From an uncultured Pelagibacteraceae bacterium (lineage in GTDB: Bacteria; Pseudomonadota; Alphaproteobacteria; Pelagibacterales; Pelagibacteraceae), in the NCBI GenBank assembly GCA_902582165.1, contig CACHQZ010000001.1, positions 208,659 to 272,658 of the forward strand: a stretch of DNA of 64,000 nt, written 5' to 3'. Under the pieces are notes generated by a model. The model worked only from the letters and a program-made list of their open reading frames with translations. It searched no databases and was not told the origin of the DNA. A program made the translations under genes and the position numbers. Below, one piece after another: positions 36,137 through 45,557 of this stretch (position 1 is the first letter of the stretch; every line of letters begins with the position of its first letter).

Positions 36137-36690
36137 AATTTACCAAAAATTATTTTTGACCTACCATAAATTTTTTCAAAGACAGTTTTAAAAACTTCAT
36201 CAAATTTTTCTATATCTTTCCTTTCTCTATGAATAATTATTAAAACTTCTTTTTTTGATAAACGATTTTTCTTTAATTGTAATAAAATTTTTAGAAAGTT
36301 TTTATCTTTAAATGGCGGGTCAAAGAAATAAATATCATATTTTTTTAAATCTTTTAAATGTAAAAGCTCATCAACATTTTTTTTCAAAATTTTTGCTTTA
36401 TTATTAATTTTAAGTTTGAGTAAATTATTTTTTAAGATTTCGGTCGCTTTTTCATCTTTCTCTACAAAAGTTACCATTTTAGCACCACGTGAAATTGCTT
36501 CCAAACCGAATGAGCCAACTCCTGAATATAAGTCAAGTATATTTGCATTTATTAGATTAGTTTCAACTAATTTTGAGTGTATCAAGATATTAAATATATT
36601 TTCTCTTACCGAGTCCTTAAGTGGTCTCGTATTTTGATTTTTTAAAAAAGATATTTGTTGTCCTTTTAGTTTTCCACTTATTATTCTCAT
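36133..36690 (-). CDS. rsmD: 16S rRNA (guanine-966-N2) methyltransferase
   Basis: Methylates G966 of 16S rRNA. The 185-residue Rossmann methylase starts with MRIISGKLKGQ, which is diagnostic. It has the SAM motif DLYSGVGSFGLEAISRGA near residues 54-71 and the catalytic motif DPPF near 124-127. It directly follows purD, sharing one base with its stop. The family is well conserved, so the call is firm. Confidence 0.93.
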   Translation of the reverse strand: MRIISGKLKGQQISFLKNQNTRPLKDSVRENIFNILIHSKLVETNLINANILDLYSGVGSFGLEAISRGAKMVTFVEKDEKATEILKNNLLKLKINNKAKILKKNVDELLHLKDLKKYDIYFFDPPFKDKNFLKILLQLKKNRLSKKEVLIIIHRERKDIEKFDEVFKTVFEKIYGRSKIIFGKF

Positions 36691-37958
36691 TACTTATTTT
36701 TAATTACTCTCCAACCAATATCTTTTCTAAAAAAACCCTTATTCCAACTAATCTTTTTAAGAATATTTATTATAGTTTTTTTAATTTTTAAAAAACTATT
36801 CCCTAGAGAAGTAACATTTAAAACTCTTCCTCCGTTAGATAATACAATATTATTTTTTAGTTTAGTCCCCGAGTGGAAAATAAAACTATTTTTTTTTAGA
36901 TTTATATTTTCAATATTCTTTATCTCAAAATTTTTCTTATAATTACCGGGATATCCTTTTGAACAAAGGACAATTGTCATGCATTTTAAATTTTTCCATT
37001 TAATATTGATTTTATTTAATCTTTTACTTAGTGCGTATGAAAAAATTTTTAAGATATCAGTATTTAACCTAGGCAGAATCACCTGGCATTCTGGATCTCC
37101 CATTCTCACATTATACTCAATTAAATAAGGTTCTTTTTTTTTTATCATTAATCCTACATATAAAAAACCTGTGTAGGGTTTTCCTAATTTTTTTAATGCA
37201 TTCAGTGTTGGTTTAACTATCTTATTAATGATTTTTTTTTCTAATTCTTTATCAATAATAGGTGCCGGTGAGTAAGCCCCCATCCCCCCAGTGTTAGGTC
37301 CAGTGTCATTTTCACCAACTCTTTTATGATCTTGTGCTGTTCCAAAATTTACAAAATTATTTTCGTCTACAAGTAAAAAATAACTAGCTTCCTCTCCCTC
37401 AATAAACTCCTCTAATACTAATTTCTTCGAGCTTTTAAATTTTCCCCTAAAAATTTCAGCAGCTAACTTAATAACTTTTTCTTTAGTTCTACAAATAAAC
37501 ACTCCTTTTCCTGCAGCTAAGCCATCTGCCTTAACTACAATTGGAAAAGAATTTGAATTTAAAAAACTCCTGACTTGGGCAATAGATTTACAAATTTTGA
37601 AATTTGCTGTTGGTATATTATTTTTTTTACAAAGCTCTTTCATAAAAGCCTTTGAACCCTCTAATTTTGCTGCATATTTACATGGCCCAAAAACCTTAAT
37701 TTTTTTTTTCTTAAAATAGTCAACCATTCCTTCAACTAAAGGTTCCTCAGGGCCAACAACTACAAGATCTACTTTATGAGACTTAAAAATTTTAAGTAAT
37801 TTTTTAAAATTCAAAATATCTGCTTCGATATTCTTAGCTAATTTTAAGGTACCAGCATTTCCAGGAATGCAAATAATTTGTTTTGTGAGTATCGACTCTC
37901 TTATTTTTTTACACAGCGCATGCTCTCTTCCACCGCTTCCAATAATTGCTATATTCAT
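36690..37958 (-). CDS. purD: Phosphoribosylamine-glycine ligase
   Basis: Second step of purine synthesis, coupling phosphoribosylamine with glycine. The 422-residue ATP-grasp enzyme shows the N-terminal IIGSGGREHALC, the GPEEPLVEGM block, the ATP-grasp segment VVKADGLAAGKGV and the metal-binding EYNVRMGDPECQ. It shares one base with rsmD and diverges from a small DUF2093 gene. Confidence 0.96.
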   Translation of the reverse strand: MNIAIIGSGGREHALCKKIRESILTKQIICIPGNAGTLKLAKNIEADILNFKKLLKIFKSHKVDLVVVGPEEPLVEGMVDYFKKKKIKVFGPCKYAAKLEGSKAFMKELCKKNNIPTANFKICKSIAQVRSFLNSNSFPIVVKADGLAAGKGVFICRTKEKVIKLAAEIFRGKFKSSKKLVLEEFIEGEEASYFLLVDENNFVNFGTAQDHKRVGENDTGPNTGGMGAYSPAPIIDKELEKKIINKIVKPTLNALKKLGKPYTGFLYVGLMIKKKEPYLIEYNVRMGDPECQVILPRLNTDILKIFSYALSKRLNKINIKWKNLKCMTIVLCSKGYPGNYKKNFEIKNIENINLKKNSFIFHSGTKLKNNIVLSNGGRVLNVTSLGNSFLKIKKTIINILKKISWNKGFFRKDIGWRVIKNK

Positions 37959-37988
37959 TTTTAATGGTATCTATTATATAGTTTATAA

Positions 37989-38183
37989 ATGCTGAAAAAA
38001 AAAGCTAAACTTCTTTATAAAAACAATTCCTTTGACATTTTAGAAGAGGGCGATCATGTTACTTGTGCTGTTTCTGGAAAAGAAATTCCACTCAAAAATT
38101 TAAACTACTGGAATGTTAATTTACAAGAGGCCTATTTTTCTCCATTTGAGGTAAAAAAAAAATTTAAAAATAATAAAAATTGA
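37989..38183 (+). CDS. DUF2093 family protein
   Basis: A 64-residue soluble protein. CAVSGKEIPLKNLNYWNVNLQEAY fits the alphaproteobacterial DUF2093 family, with the conserved CxVTG-like turn and the YW...QEAY pattern. The function is unknown. It is divergent from purD (30 bases between starts) and convergent with the acyltransferase gene, four bases apart. The short length is normal for the family. Confidence 0.85.
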   Translation: MLKKKAKLLYKNNSFDILEEGDHVTCAVSGKEIPLKNLNYWNVNLQEAYFSPFEVKKKFKNNKN

Positions 38184-38186
38184 AAT

Positions 38187-39044
38187 TTATTTCCATCTGT
38201 TGTGTGTCCATATCCATTGTTCAGGGTTATCAACAATCATTTCTTCCAATTCTTGATTTAATTTTTTAGTTAAATCATATTTATTTTTAAAATTAGCATT
38301 TTTAATTGGATTTTTGAATTCTATTTTAAATGTATTGTCTTTAAGTCTCTTAATAAAAACGGGAATAATATTTAAATTATATTTTATAGCCAACTGAGCA
38401 GGTAAAGTAGTCGTTAGTGCTGCCTTATTAAATAGTTCAATTTTTTCTCCTTCACTGACTCTTTGGTCAATCATCAAAGCAATATTAAATCCACGTTTTA
38501 TATAATTCATGGTTTCTCTAACTCCACTTAATCCTTTTTTGATTTGATTTTTGCAAATGAACTTTTTTCTTAAAAATACCATGAAAGGGTTAAGAAAAAT
38601 ATTATTTAAAGGTCTATATATCGTAGCTAATTTGAAATTTTTTTTTGTTATTTCTATAGACATAATTTCAAAATTAGCAAAATGCCCAGAAACAAAGATG
38701 ACAGGTTTTCCATTTTTTTTGATTTCGTCGATTAATTTTCCTCCTGAAATCTGTACAAATTTATTATCTTTTCTAAATTTATTGAGGAACATATATTCAA
38801 TAAAAGTCATACCGTAGTTAGACCACATTTTTTGAATAATTTCTCCCTTTTCTATATGTGAAAATTTTTGATTATAGTAATCAATATTTTTTTCTACAAA
38901 TTTATCTGGTCTAACGATAGGTCCAATTTTTTTAAAAATAAAAGAAAAAATTTTTCTAGCTAAAGTTAAACCAAGCATTTTTCCAAATAATAAAAGAATA
39001 TAAATTATCAAAGCTTCACAGAAGTATTTAAAAAATTTAATCAT
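38187..39044 (-). CDS. lpxL: Lipid A biosynthesis acyltransferase (LpxL/HtrB family)
   Basis: Adds a secondary acyl chain to the lipid A precursor at the inner membrane. The 285-residue protein has an N-terminal hydrophobic anchor. The HX4D/E-type catalytic motif lies in VSGHFANFEIM. The DQRVSEGEKIELF segment and the WIWTHNRWK end are both typical of LpxL/LpxM proteins. It overlaps lpxK by four bases within the lpxL-lpxK-waaA-msbA group. LpxL versus LpxM specificity cannot be decided. Confidence 0.88.
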   Translation of the reverse strand: MIKFFKYFCEALIIYILLLFGKMLGLTLARKIFSFIFKKIGPIVRPDKFVEKNIDYYNQKFSHIEKGEIIQKMWSNYGMTFIEYMFLNKFRKDNKFVQISGGKLIDEIKKNGKPVIFVSGHFANFEIMSIEITKKNFKLATIYRPLNNIFLNPFMVFLRKKFICKNQIKKGLSGVRETMNYIKRGFNIALMIDQRVSEGEKIELFNKAALTTTLPAQLAIKYNLNIIPVFIKRLKDNTFKIEFKNPIKNANFKNKYDLTKKLNQELEEMIVDNPEQWIWTHNRWK

Positions 39045-39967
39045 AAGATTTTTTTAATTTCATTAATTAATTTTTTTTCGTCAAAAATTTTAAGTTCAAT
39101 ACTACAAAATTGAATTTCTTTTAATTTGAATTTTTTAATTCTTAAATAATCTTTTTCAGTTGTTAAAATCTTTAAATTATTGATTTTCGCAAAATTAACA
39201 ATTCTTAAAAGCTCCTGTTTTTGAAATTGATAGTGATCAGGAAAAAATAATTTCTTTTCTATTATTATGCCAGAATTTTTAAGCATATTAAAAAAGTTTT
39301 CAGGATTTCCAATACCAGCAAATGCTAAAACCTTTGAATTTTTTAATCTTGCAATATTTCGGGGAATATATTTTGAATAAAATATTCTAGCTAGTTTATT
39401 TATTTCTCTAATTTTCTTTTCAAAAATTTTATTCTTCCTGCCATTTATTAAAATTAATTGAGCTTTATTTATTGCTTTTATACTTTCTCTTAAAGGTCCA
39501 CTTGGGAAAATATAACCATTTCCCAATAATTGATTGCTATTAAAACAAATTATATTTAAATCTTTTTCGATTGAAGCATCTTGAAAACCATCATCCATTA
39601 TTGCTACGCTAAACTTTTTCTCAGCTAACTTTAAGGCTGTAAATCTTCTTTCTGCTATTATTTGATTGATTTTATTTTTTTTAATTAACATTTTTTCATC
39701 AGATTGGTTGTGATAAAATTTTCTGATAATAACCGGCTTTTTACCTAAACTCCCCAATTTTTTTGCAATATGAATTGCAAGAGGAGTTTTTCCCGTGCCT
39801 CCTATAAATATATTTCCGATACAGATAACTGGAATTTTAAACTCATTTTTTTTTGTGAAATTTTTTTTTAATAATGACAAAAAGATATAAATAAAAGTGA
39901 TAGGTAATAGTAAAAAACTATATATATTAATTTTTTTTTGCCAAAACCTGGGTTTAATTATTTTCAT
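39041..39967 (-). CDS. lpxK: Tetraacyldisaccharide 4'-kinase
   Basis: Phosphorylates the 4' position of the lipid A disaccharide. The 308-residue protein has a short N-terminal membrane segment and the Walker A loop GNIFIGGTGKTPLAIH near residues 52-67. IMDDGFQDASIEKDLNI is the catalytic aspartate region of LpxK. It overlaps waaA by 14 bases. Gene order and motifs agree. Confidence 0.94.
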   Translation of the reverse strand: MKIIKPRFWQKKINIYSFLLLPITFIYIFLSLLKKNFTKKNEFKIPVICIGNIFIGGTGKTPLAIHIAKKLGSLGKKPVIIRKFYHNQSDEKMLIKKNKINQIIAERRFTALKLAEKKFSVAIMDDGFQDASIEKDLNIICFNSNQLLGNGYIFPSGPLRESIKAINKAQLILINGRKNKIFEKKIREINKLARIFYSKYIPRNIARLKNSKVLAFAGIGNPENFFNMLKNSGIIIEKKLFFPDHYQFQKQELLRIVNFAKINNLKILTTEKDYLRIKKFKLKEIQFCSIELKIFDEKKLINEIKKIL

Positions 39968-41237
39968 TACTCATTATTTGATCGATTTTTAAAAAAGTTT
40001 TATTCAAAATTTCTTTACCAATTAGATCTAAATTACTATTTGACTTATGGAAATTCTTCTCAGGCAATTTAAAATCTTTTTCTAACATTACGGACAGCTC
40101 CTCAACATCTTTAATTTGTTTGCAAAGTAAACTTTCTTGAAAATAATCATAAATTTCTCTAAAGTTACTGACGAATGGACCATGATAAATATTACAACTC
40201 ATTTTAGCTGCAGTGATTGGATTTTGTCCTCCATCGTATTTTAATTTTTTGACCATCGATTTACCAATGAAAACACTTTTTGCAAATTTGAAAAATTTAG
40301 ATAGTTCCCCATGAAAGTTTAAAATCACCACCTCTTTACTGAAATCGATTGTGTTATCATTATTTAGTATTTGTGCTTGCAAGCCTTTTTTATCACAATA
40401 ACTTTTAATATTTTTTGATCGATATAGTTGTCTTGGAGCTATTATAGTTAAAAGGTTACTAATTTTATTTTTTAAATTTAAATGAGCTTCAATACAGAAT
40501 CCTTCCTCGTCTTTGTGTATACTGGCAGCACACCAAAAGTTTTTATTTAATAGGACATTCTTACTTTTGTTTTCAATTTTTTTAATATCAATATCATCAC
40601 AAAATTTCAAATTGCCATAATAATCAACTTTTTTTGCTCCAAGGTTTTTTAGTAGTCTCTCCGACTCAGAACTTGAAGCAAAGCAATGATCAAAAGATTC
40701 AAATATTTTTTTTGAGGTGCGTTTTATCAACATCCATTTTTTAAAAGTTTTAGGAGTAATCCTAGCGTTGACAAGCAAAAGAGCTTTACCCCTCTTCTTA
40801 GACTGAAGTAAAAAATTAGGCCAAATTTCAGAGTCAATAAAAATGATTAAATTTGGATCCCAGCTATCTAAAAATTTATTTACTAAAAAAATAACGTCTA
40901 AAGGAAAATATCTGTGTTTGACATTACTATAATTATCAAAGTATTTTTCTACTAGCTTTCCTGAAGATAAAGTTACAGTTGTAATTAAAAATTCTAAATT
41001 TTTTTTTTCATTATTGAATTTTTCTATTAATGGGAAAATACTCTGCACCTCACCTATACTAGCTGCATGTATCCATATGAGTTTTTTCTTTTTGTCTCTA
41101 TCTACTGAAAATGAATTAAAAAAAATTTTTTCTAAATATCTAAATTTGTCTTCTTTGTTGAAAACTTTTCTTAAAACAACTAATAAAATTAATAATGGAT
41201 ATAAAATTAAAGATAACAATTTGTAAAAATAAATCAT
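39954..41237 (-). CDS. waaA: 3-deoxy-D-manno-octulosonic acid transferase
   Basis: Transfers KDO from CMP-KDO to lipid A (also called KdtA). The 427-residue glycosyltransferase has an N-terminal membrane anchor followed by WIHAASIGEVQS, the catalytic glutamate motif. SEIWPNFLLQSKKRGKALLLVNAR and the C-terminal GGQNPITAAK nucleotide-sugar region are also present. KdsB at 12.4 kb supplies the donor. It overlaps the ABC transporter gene by four bases. Confidence 0.95.
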   Translation of the reverse strand: MIYFYKLLSLILYPLLILLVVLRKVFNKEDKFRYLEKIFFNSFSVDRDKKKKLIWIHAASIGEVQSIFPLIEKFNNEKKNLEFLITTVTLSSGKLVEKYFDNYSNVKHRYFPLDVIFLVNKFLDSWDPNLIIFIDSEIWPNFLLQSKKRGKALLLVNARITPKTFKKWMLIKRTSKKIFESFDHCFASSSESERLLKNLGAKKVDYYGNLKFCDDIDIKKIENKSKNVLLNKNFWCAASIHKDEEGFCIEAHLNLKNKISNLLTIIAPRQLYRSKNIKSYCDKKGLQAQILNNDNTIDFSKEVVILNFHGELSKFFKFAKSVFIGKSMVKKLKYDGGQNPITAAKMSCNIYHGPFVSNFREIYDYFQESLLCKQIKDVEELSVMLEKDFKLPEKNFHKSNSNLDLIGKEILNKTFLKIDQIMSNENN

Positions 41238-42976
41238 CTTAATTGTTTTTCGTATAAAGATTTATATTCTTTACAATTTTTAATTAGCGAACCATGATTT
41301 CCAGACTCTATTATTTCCCCATTTTTTAATACAAAAATTTTATCAGCTTTGTGTATAGTAGAGAGTCTATGGGCAATAACCAGAGTAGTTTTATTCTTGG
41401 TAAGATTTAAAATCGCATTTTGAACTATTTCCTCGGAGTCAGCATCAAGAGATGATGTTGCTTCATCTAAAAGAATGATCGGTGACTCTTTTAAAATAGC
41501 TCTTGCAATAGACAGTCTTTGCTTTTGACCTCCAGAAAGTCTTGTTCCATTTTCACCAATAATTGTATTAAATTTTGATGGAAGTTTTTCAATAAATTCA
41601 TTTGCAGCAGCAAATTTACAAGCATTATAAATTTCTTCATCTGACGCGTTAGAATTAGCATAGGAAATATTGTTTTTTATAGTATCATCAAATAAAATTA
41701 TATCCTGACTCACAAGAGATATATTTTTCCTCAAGGAACTTAAATTAACTTCAGATATTTTTTGTTTATCAATTTTTATTTCCCCTTGTTGTGGATCATA
41801 AAATCTTGGTAATAGATTTAATATAGTACTTTTTCCAGCACCGCTATGCCCTACCAAAGCAACCATAGTTCCACCTTGAATATCTAAATTAATGTTATTA
41901 ATTGCTTTTAGAGTGCTCACTTTATATCCGAAGCTCACACCCCTGAACGATATATTAGAATTTTCAACAACAAGATTAGGTAGTTCATTATTATTTTTTA
42001 TTTGAATAGGTGTATCAATAATGTTTGCAATTCTCTTAAAAGAGACACCACCTTCGTAAGCAATCATATTTATAGTAGCTAGAGATCTTACAGGTTGGTA
42101 AGCTAGCATCATCGCAGCTAAAAAAGAGAAAAAACTGTTTACGGTTAACTCTCCTATAGAGATAAGTTTTCCAGAATAAAAAATGAAACCAGCTATCATT
42201 ACACCTGTTAAGATTTCCATAATAGGTGTAGCTCTTATTTGAACACTTTTTATTTTTATATTTTTACCAACTAGTTCATTAATCAATTTATTTGCTTTAT
42301 TAATTTCATCTTTTTCTTTTTGGTATATACGAATTATTTTTGAACCCTGAAAAATTTCTGATAAAAAAGTTGTTAACCTTCCTGATACTTCGCTAGCTTG
42401 AAAAGCAACCTTTCCAACACGCTTACCCAGCCTTTTTGCTAATCCACCAGCTAAAGGTATCATTAAAATTGCGAACAAAGCTAATTTCCAATTTTGGTAA
42501 AACATAAGTGATAGAAGAGCAATTAAAGAAAAACTATCCTTCATTAAATTCAGCACACCGTTGCTCACTAAATTTTGAATTCTTATTGAGTCAAACATTA
42601 CATTTGAAACGTATTTACCAGAATGTCTGCTCTCCAGAGTTTGTATATCTGAATTTAAAATATTATTTGCAACTTTTTTCTGTAATTCTCCAGAAACTTC
42701 TTCACCAACTTTAATAACATTTAGTCTTGCAAAATATAAAGACAATCCTTTTGCAGTAAATGCTAAAATGATAAGAATAGGAATTATAAGAGCTAAAGTT
42801 TTATTTTGTTCAATGAAAATTTTTTCTACAGCAGGATCAAGAAGCCAAGCAATTCCGGAGGTGCTTCCCGCTACTATTAATGATAAAATTAATGCAACTA
42901 AAATTCTTTTAATATGTTTTTTTACATATTCGTGATAAAGCCTTTTTAAAATTATTTTTAATTCTTGAAATTCCAT
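41234..42976 (-). CDS. msbA: MsbA-like lipid exporter ABC transporter
   Basis: A 580-residue fused exporter with a six-helix membrane domain (about 1-320) and an ATPase domain. Walker A is GHSGAGKST, the signature LSGGQKQRLSIARA, Walker B IILLDEATSSLD, and the H-loop is in VIAHRLST. Half-size exporters next to waaA and lpxK are usually MsbA, flipping lipid A-core across the inner membrane. A drug or other lipid substrate cannot be ruled out from the sequence. It lies two bases from ubiA. Confidence 0.85.
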   Translation of the reverse strand: MEFQELKIILKRLYHEYVKKHIKRILVALILSLIVAGSTSGIAWLLDPAVEKIFIEQNKTLALIIPILIILAFTAKGLSLYFARLNVIKVGEEVSGELQKKVANNILNSDIQTLESRHSGKYVSNVMFDSIRIQNLVSNGVLNLMKDSFSLIALLSLMFYQNWKLALFAILMIPLAGGLAKRLGKRVGKVAFQASEVSGRLTTFLSEIFQGSKIIRIYQKEKDEINKANKLINELVGKNIKIKSVQIRATPIMEILTGVMIAGFIFYSGKLISIGELTVNSFFSFLAAMMLAYQPVRSLATINMIAYEGGVSFKRIANIIDTPIQIKNNNELPNLVVENSNISFRGVSFGYKVSTLKAINNINLDIQGGTMVALVGHSGAGKSTILNLLPRFYDPQQGEIKIDKQKISEVNLSSLRKNISLVSQDIILFDDTIKNNISYANSNASDEEIYNACKFAAANEFIEKLPSKFNTIIGENGTRLSGGQKQRLSIARAILKESPIILLDEATSSLDADSEEIVQNAILNLTKNKTTLVIAHRLSTIHKADKIFVLKNGEIIESGNHGSLIKNCKEYKSLYEKQLR

Positions 42977-42978
42977 AG

Positions 42979-43833
42979 CTATAAAGTGTTTAAAGATGTA
43001 AAAAGTAAAAGACCTGATAAATTATTCATCCTAAAATATTTTAGGCAGCTTTTTGTTTCTTTTTGGTTAAATTTATAAACTTGAAAAAATAAACTTATAA
43101 TAAAAAAAATTAAAAAAATTGTAAATAAATTCACTCCTAATTCTTTGTGAAATAGATAAAATAAAATTAATGAAGTAATCAAGTAACTTGTAAAAACAAA
43201 CAATTTCATATTTTTTTTGAATTTAATAGCTGTAGATTTTAAACCTATTATTTCATCATCGACCATATCCTGAGCACCATAAATCGTGTCATAACCCAAT
43301 GTCCAAAATATGGCTGAGATATAAAGTAATATAATTTCTTGGGAAACGTTGTTATTCATAGCTGTCCATGCCATTACTAGACCCCAGTTGAAGGTGAGAC
43401 CTAAAAAAAGTTGAGGCCAATAAGTAAATCTTTTCATGAATGGATAAGAAAAAGCTAAAATCATAGACCCTAAGCCAAGAGCAATAGTTAAAAAATTAAA
43501 TTGTATTAAGATAAAAAAAGCTAAGACGCATAGGGCTGAAACATAAAAAAGCGATTTATTTACTGTAATCTTACCACTAGGAATAGGTCTTTCTCTAGTT
43601 CTTTTTACTTTTTTATCGATATTTCTGTCTACAATATCATTAAAAATACATCCAGCACTTCTCATTAAAACTGATCCTAGGAAAAATAAAAATAAATAAT
43701 GTATAAATAAACTATAATCATTATTAATTTTGTAACCATAACTCAAACCCCATGAACAAGGCCAGAATAATAACATAAAACCTATTGGTTTATTGAGTCT
43801 TGCTAAATCTATAAATATCTTTACATGATACAT
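42979..43833 (-). CDS. ubiA: 4-hydroxybenzoate polyprenyltransferase
   Basis: Prenylates 4-hydroxybenzoate in ubiquinone synthesis. The 284-residue protein has about eight hydrophobic helices. The two aspartate-rich motifs are NDIVDRNIDKKVKRT near residues 65-79 and YGAQDMVDDEI near 186-196, and GFMLLFWPCSWGL is typical of UbiA. It is the first gene of the leftward run to lpxL, though functionally separate. The CtaB heme O synthase at 50.5 kb is a paralogue with another substrate. Confidence 0.93.
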   Translation of the reverse strand: MYHVKIFIDLARLNKPIGFMLLFWPCSWGLSYGYKINNDYSLFIHYLFLFFLGSVLMRSAGCIFNDIVDRNIDKKVKRTRERPIPSGKITVNKSLFYVSALCVLAFFILIQFNFLTIALGLGSMILAFSYPFMKRFTYWPQLFLGLTFNWGLVMAWTAMNNNVSQEIILLYISAIFWTLGYDTIYGAQDMVDDEIIGLKSTAIKFKKNMKLFVFTSYLITSLILFYLFHKELGVNLFTIFLIFFIISLFFQVYKFNQKETKSCLKYFRMNNLSGLLLFTSLNTL

Positions 43834-43886
43834 GAAATATTACTTGTAAATATCAAACACTATCTACATAATCAATTTGATTCGAT

Positions 43887-44297
43887 ATGGATATTGATTA
43901 CACAGTAGCAGCACTAATGTTTCCAGCAATTCCCTTGATGATGACAATGTATAGCAACAGGTTTCACACTTTAAGTGCTTTAATAAGACAACTGCACGAT
44001 AAATATACTTTCGAAAAAAAAGTTCCACCAGAATTAGAAAATCAACTTCACGTATTAAATAAAAGAACTAATTACTTGAAATATGTGATGGGTTTCTCAT
44101 CTTTTGGATTTCTCTTCAATATGTTAACGGTATTACTCTTATATTTAGACTTAATATTTTATGCTAGATTGAGTTTTGCATTATGTTGTATATGCATGAT
44201 CATCTCAATCTTCTTATTTTTACAGGAAGTTAGAATGTCTAATGAAGCTTTAAAATATCACTTAAGCGATATGGACTCTATGAAAAAGGATTTGTAA
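43887..44297 (+). CDS. DUF2721 family membrane protein
   Basis: A 136-residue protein with an N-terminal hydrophobic segment, a cytoplasmic loop (residues about 25-70) and two further helices. NRFHTLSALIRQLHDKY followed by LNKRTNYLKYVMG is consistent with DUF2721. No function is known. It diverges from ubiA (53 bases) and converges with the DUF1289 gene one base apart. The call rests on overall pattern. Confidence 0.75.
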   Translation: MDIDYTVAALMFPAIPLMMTMYSNRFHTLSALIRQLHDKYTFEKKVPPELENQLHVLNKRTNYLKYVMGFSSFGFLFNMLTVLLLYLDLIFYARLSFALCCICMIISIFLFLQEVRMSNEALKYHLSDMDSMKKDL

Positions 44298-44298
44298 A

Positions 44299-44559
44299 CT
44301 ATTCCTCTAAAAGTTTTTTTTTATACAGTGAAATTCCCTGTTTTAATTTATGATTATAAGACTCTTCGAAAGTATTTAATTGCCATCCCTGCATTCTAGA
44401 TTTGATTTTTTTTAGATTTTCTAGTTTCCAATTTTCATTTGTTTTTTCATCTTTCCATAATTTTTTTTCACCATCAGTTCTCGCACATCCATAGCAATAA
44501 CCAGTAACAGGGTCTGTTTTACATATGCTTATGCAAGGAGAAATTATTTTTTTTGCCAT
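44299..44559 (-). CDS. DUF1289 family cysteine-rich protein
   Basis: An 86-residue protein with four N-terminal cysteines in SPCISICKTDPVTGYCYGCAR, the DUF1289 signature, probably a metal or iron-sulfur site. The rest is charged and helical. The function is unknown. It overlaps the upstream quinone oxidoreductase gene by one base and is probably translated with it, which places it in the redox gene group of this region. Confidence 0.88.
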   Translation of the reverse strand: MAKKIISPCISICKTDPVTGYCYGCARTDGEKKLWKDEKTNENWKLENLKKIKSRMQGWQLNTFEESYNHKLKQGISLYKKKLLEE

Positions 44560-45533
44560 TATGGAATAATGATTGCTGGACCCAATAACTTTCTAGACTC
44601 TAAATCAGAATGAGCATTTTTTGCATCACCAAGATTATATTTTTTTGAAATCTTTATTTTTATTTTTCCAAATTTTACTTTTTCAAAAATTTCATTTGCA
44701 CCTACTTGAAGCTCTTTTCTATTTTTAAAATATTGGCCAATTGAGGGTCTTGTTAAAAAAAGACCTTTAGGTTGTATTTCTTTAGGTATATTAACTGGGT
44801 CAAGGGGGCCCGATGCGTTTCCAAAACTTACTAACATTCCCCTTATCTTAAGACTCAAAATTGATCCCTTGAAAGTTTTTTTTCCTACACCATCAAAAAC
44901 CGCAGATACTCCTTCATTATTAGTAATTTTCATAACCTCTTTTGAAAAATCGACTTTTGAGTAATTTATTACATGTTCGTAACCATTTTCTTTAGCAACT
45001 TGAATTTTTTCATCTGAACCAACTGTACCAATCACTTTCGCTCCAATACTATTGGCCCATTGAGCAAATATTTGTCCCACACCACCTGCAGCAGCATGAA
45101 ATAAAACTATTTCTCCGGCTTTTAATTTGTAAGTTTTGGTTAGTAAGTAATTAGTTGTTAATCCCTTTGTCATTAATGTGGCTGCTAATTCGTGTGAAAT
45201 ACTATCTGGAAGCTTAACCGCTATATTACTAGGAATAATTCTTTGTTGAGAATAAGCTCCTAAAGGCACTGATGCATAAGCGACGTTATCACCTTTATTA
45301 AATTCTTTTACATTGGCACCAACCTCGTCAATTTTTCCTGATGCCTCCAGACCAATACCCGATGGTAACTTTAAGGGGTAAAGCCCAGATCTATGATAGG
45401 TGTCTATATAATTTAAACCTATTGCATGATTAGTTACTTTAATTTCGTTTGGTCCAGGTGATCCAACTTTAACATCTTGTAGCTTTAAAACTTCTGGCCC
45501 ACCGTGTTTTTCAATAATAATTGCTTTTGGCAT
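44559..45533 (-). CDS. NADPH:quinone oxidoreductase, zinc-independent MDR family
   Basis: A 324-residue medium-chain dehydrogenase/reductase. GLNYIDTYHRSGLYPLKLPSG and the nucleotide-binding AAAGGVGQIFAQWANSIGA (about residues 149-167) match the quinone reductase (QorA-like) branch. The catalytic zinc ligands of alcohol dehydrogenases are absent. Such enzymes reduce quinones or enals with NADPH. It is followed by a one-base overlap with the DUF1289 gene. Confidence 0.88.
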   Translation of the reverse strand: MPKAIIIEKHGGPEVLKLQDVKVGSPGPNEIKVTNHAIGLNYIDTYHRSGLYPLKLPSGIGLEASGKIDEVGANVKEFNKGDNVAYASVPLGAYSQQRIIPSNIAVKLPDSISHELAATLMTKGLTTNYLLTKTYKLKAGEIVLFHAAAGGVGQIFAQWANSIGAKVIGTVGSDEKIQVAKENGYEHVINYSKVDFSKEVMKITNNEGVSAVFDGVGKKTFKGSILSLKIRGMLVSFGNASGPLDPVNIPKEIQPKGLFLTRPSIGQYFKNRKELQVGANEIFEKVKFGKIKIKISKKYNLGDAKNAHSDLESRKLLGPAIIIP

Positions 45534-45557
45534 TCTAAAGGGAACGTACTTTAACTT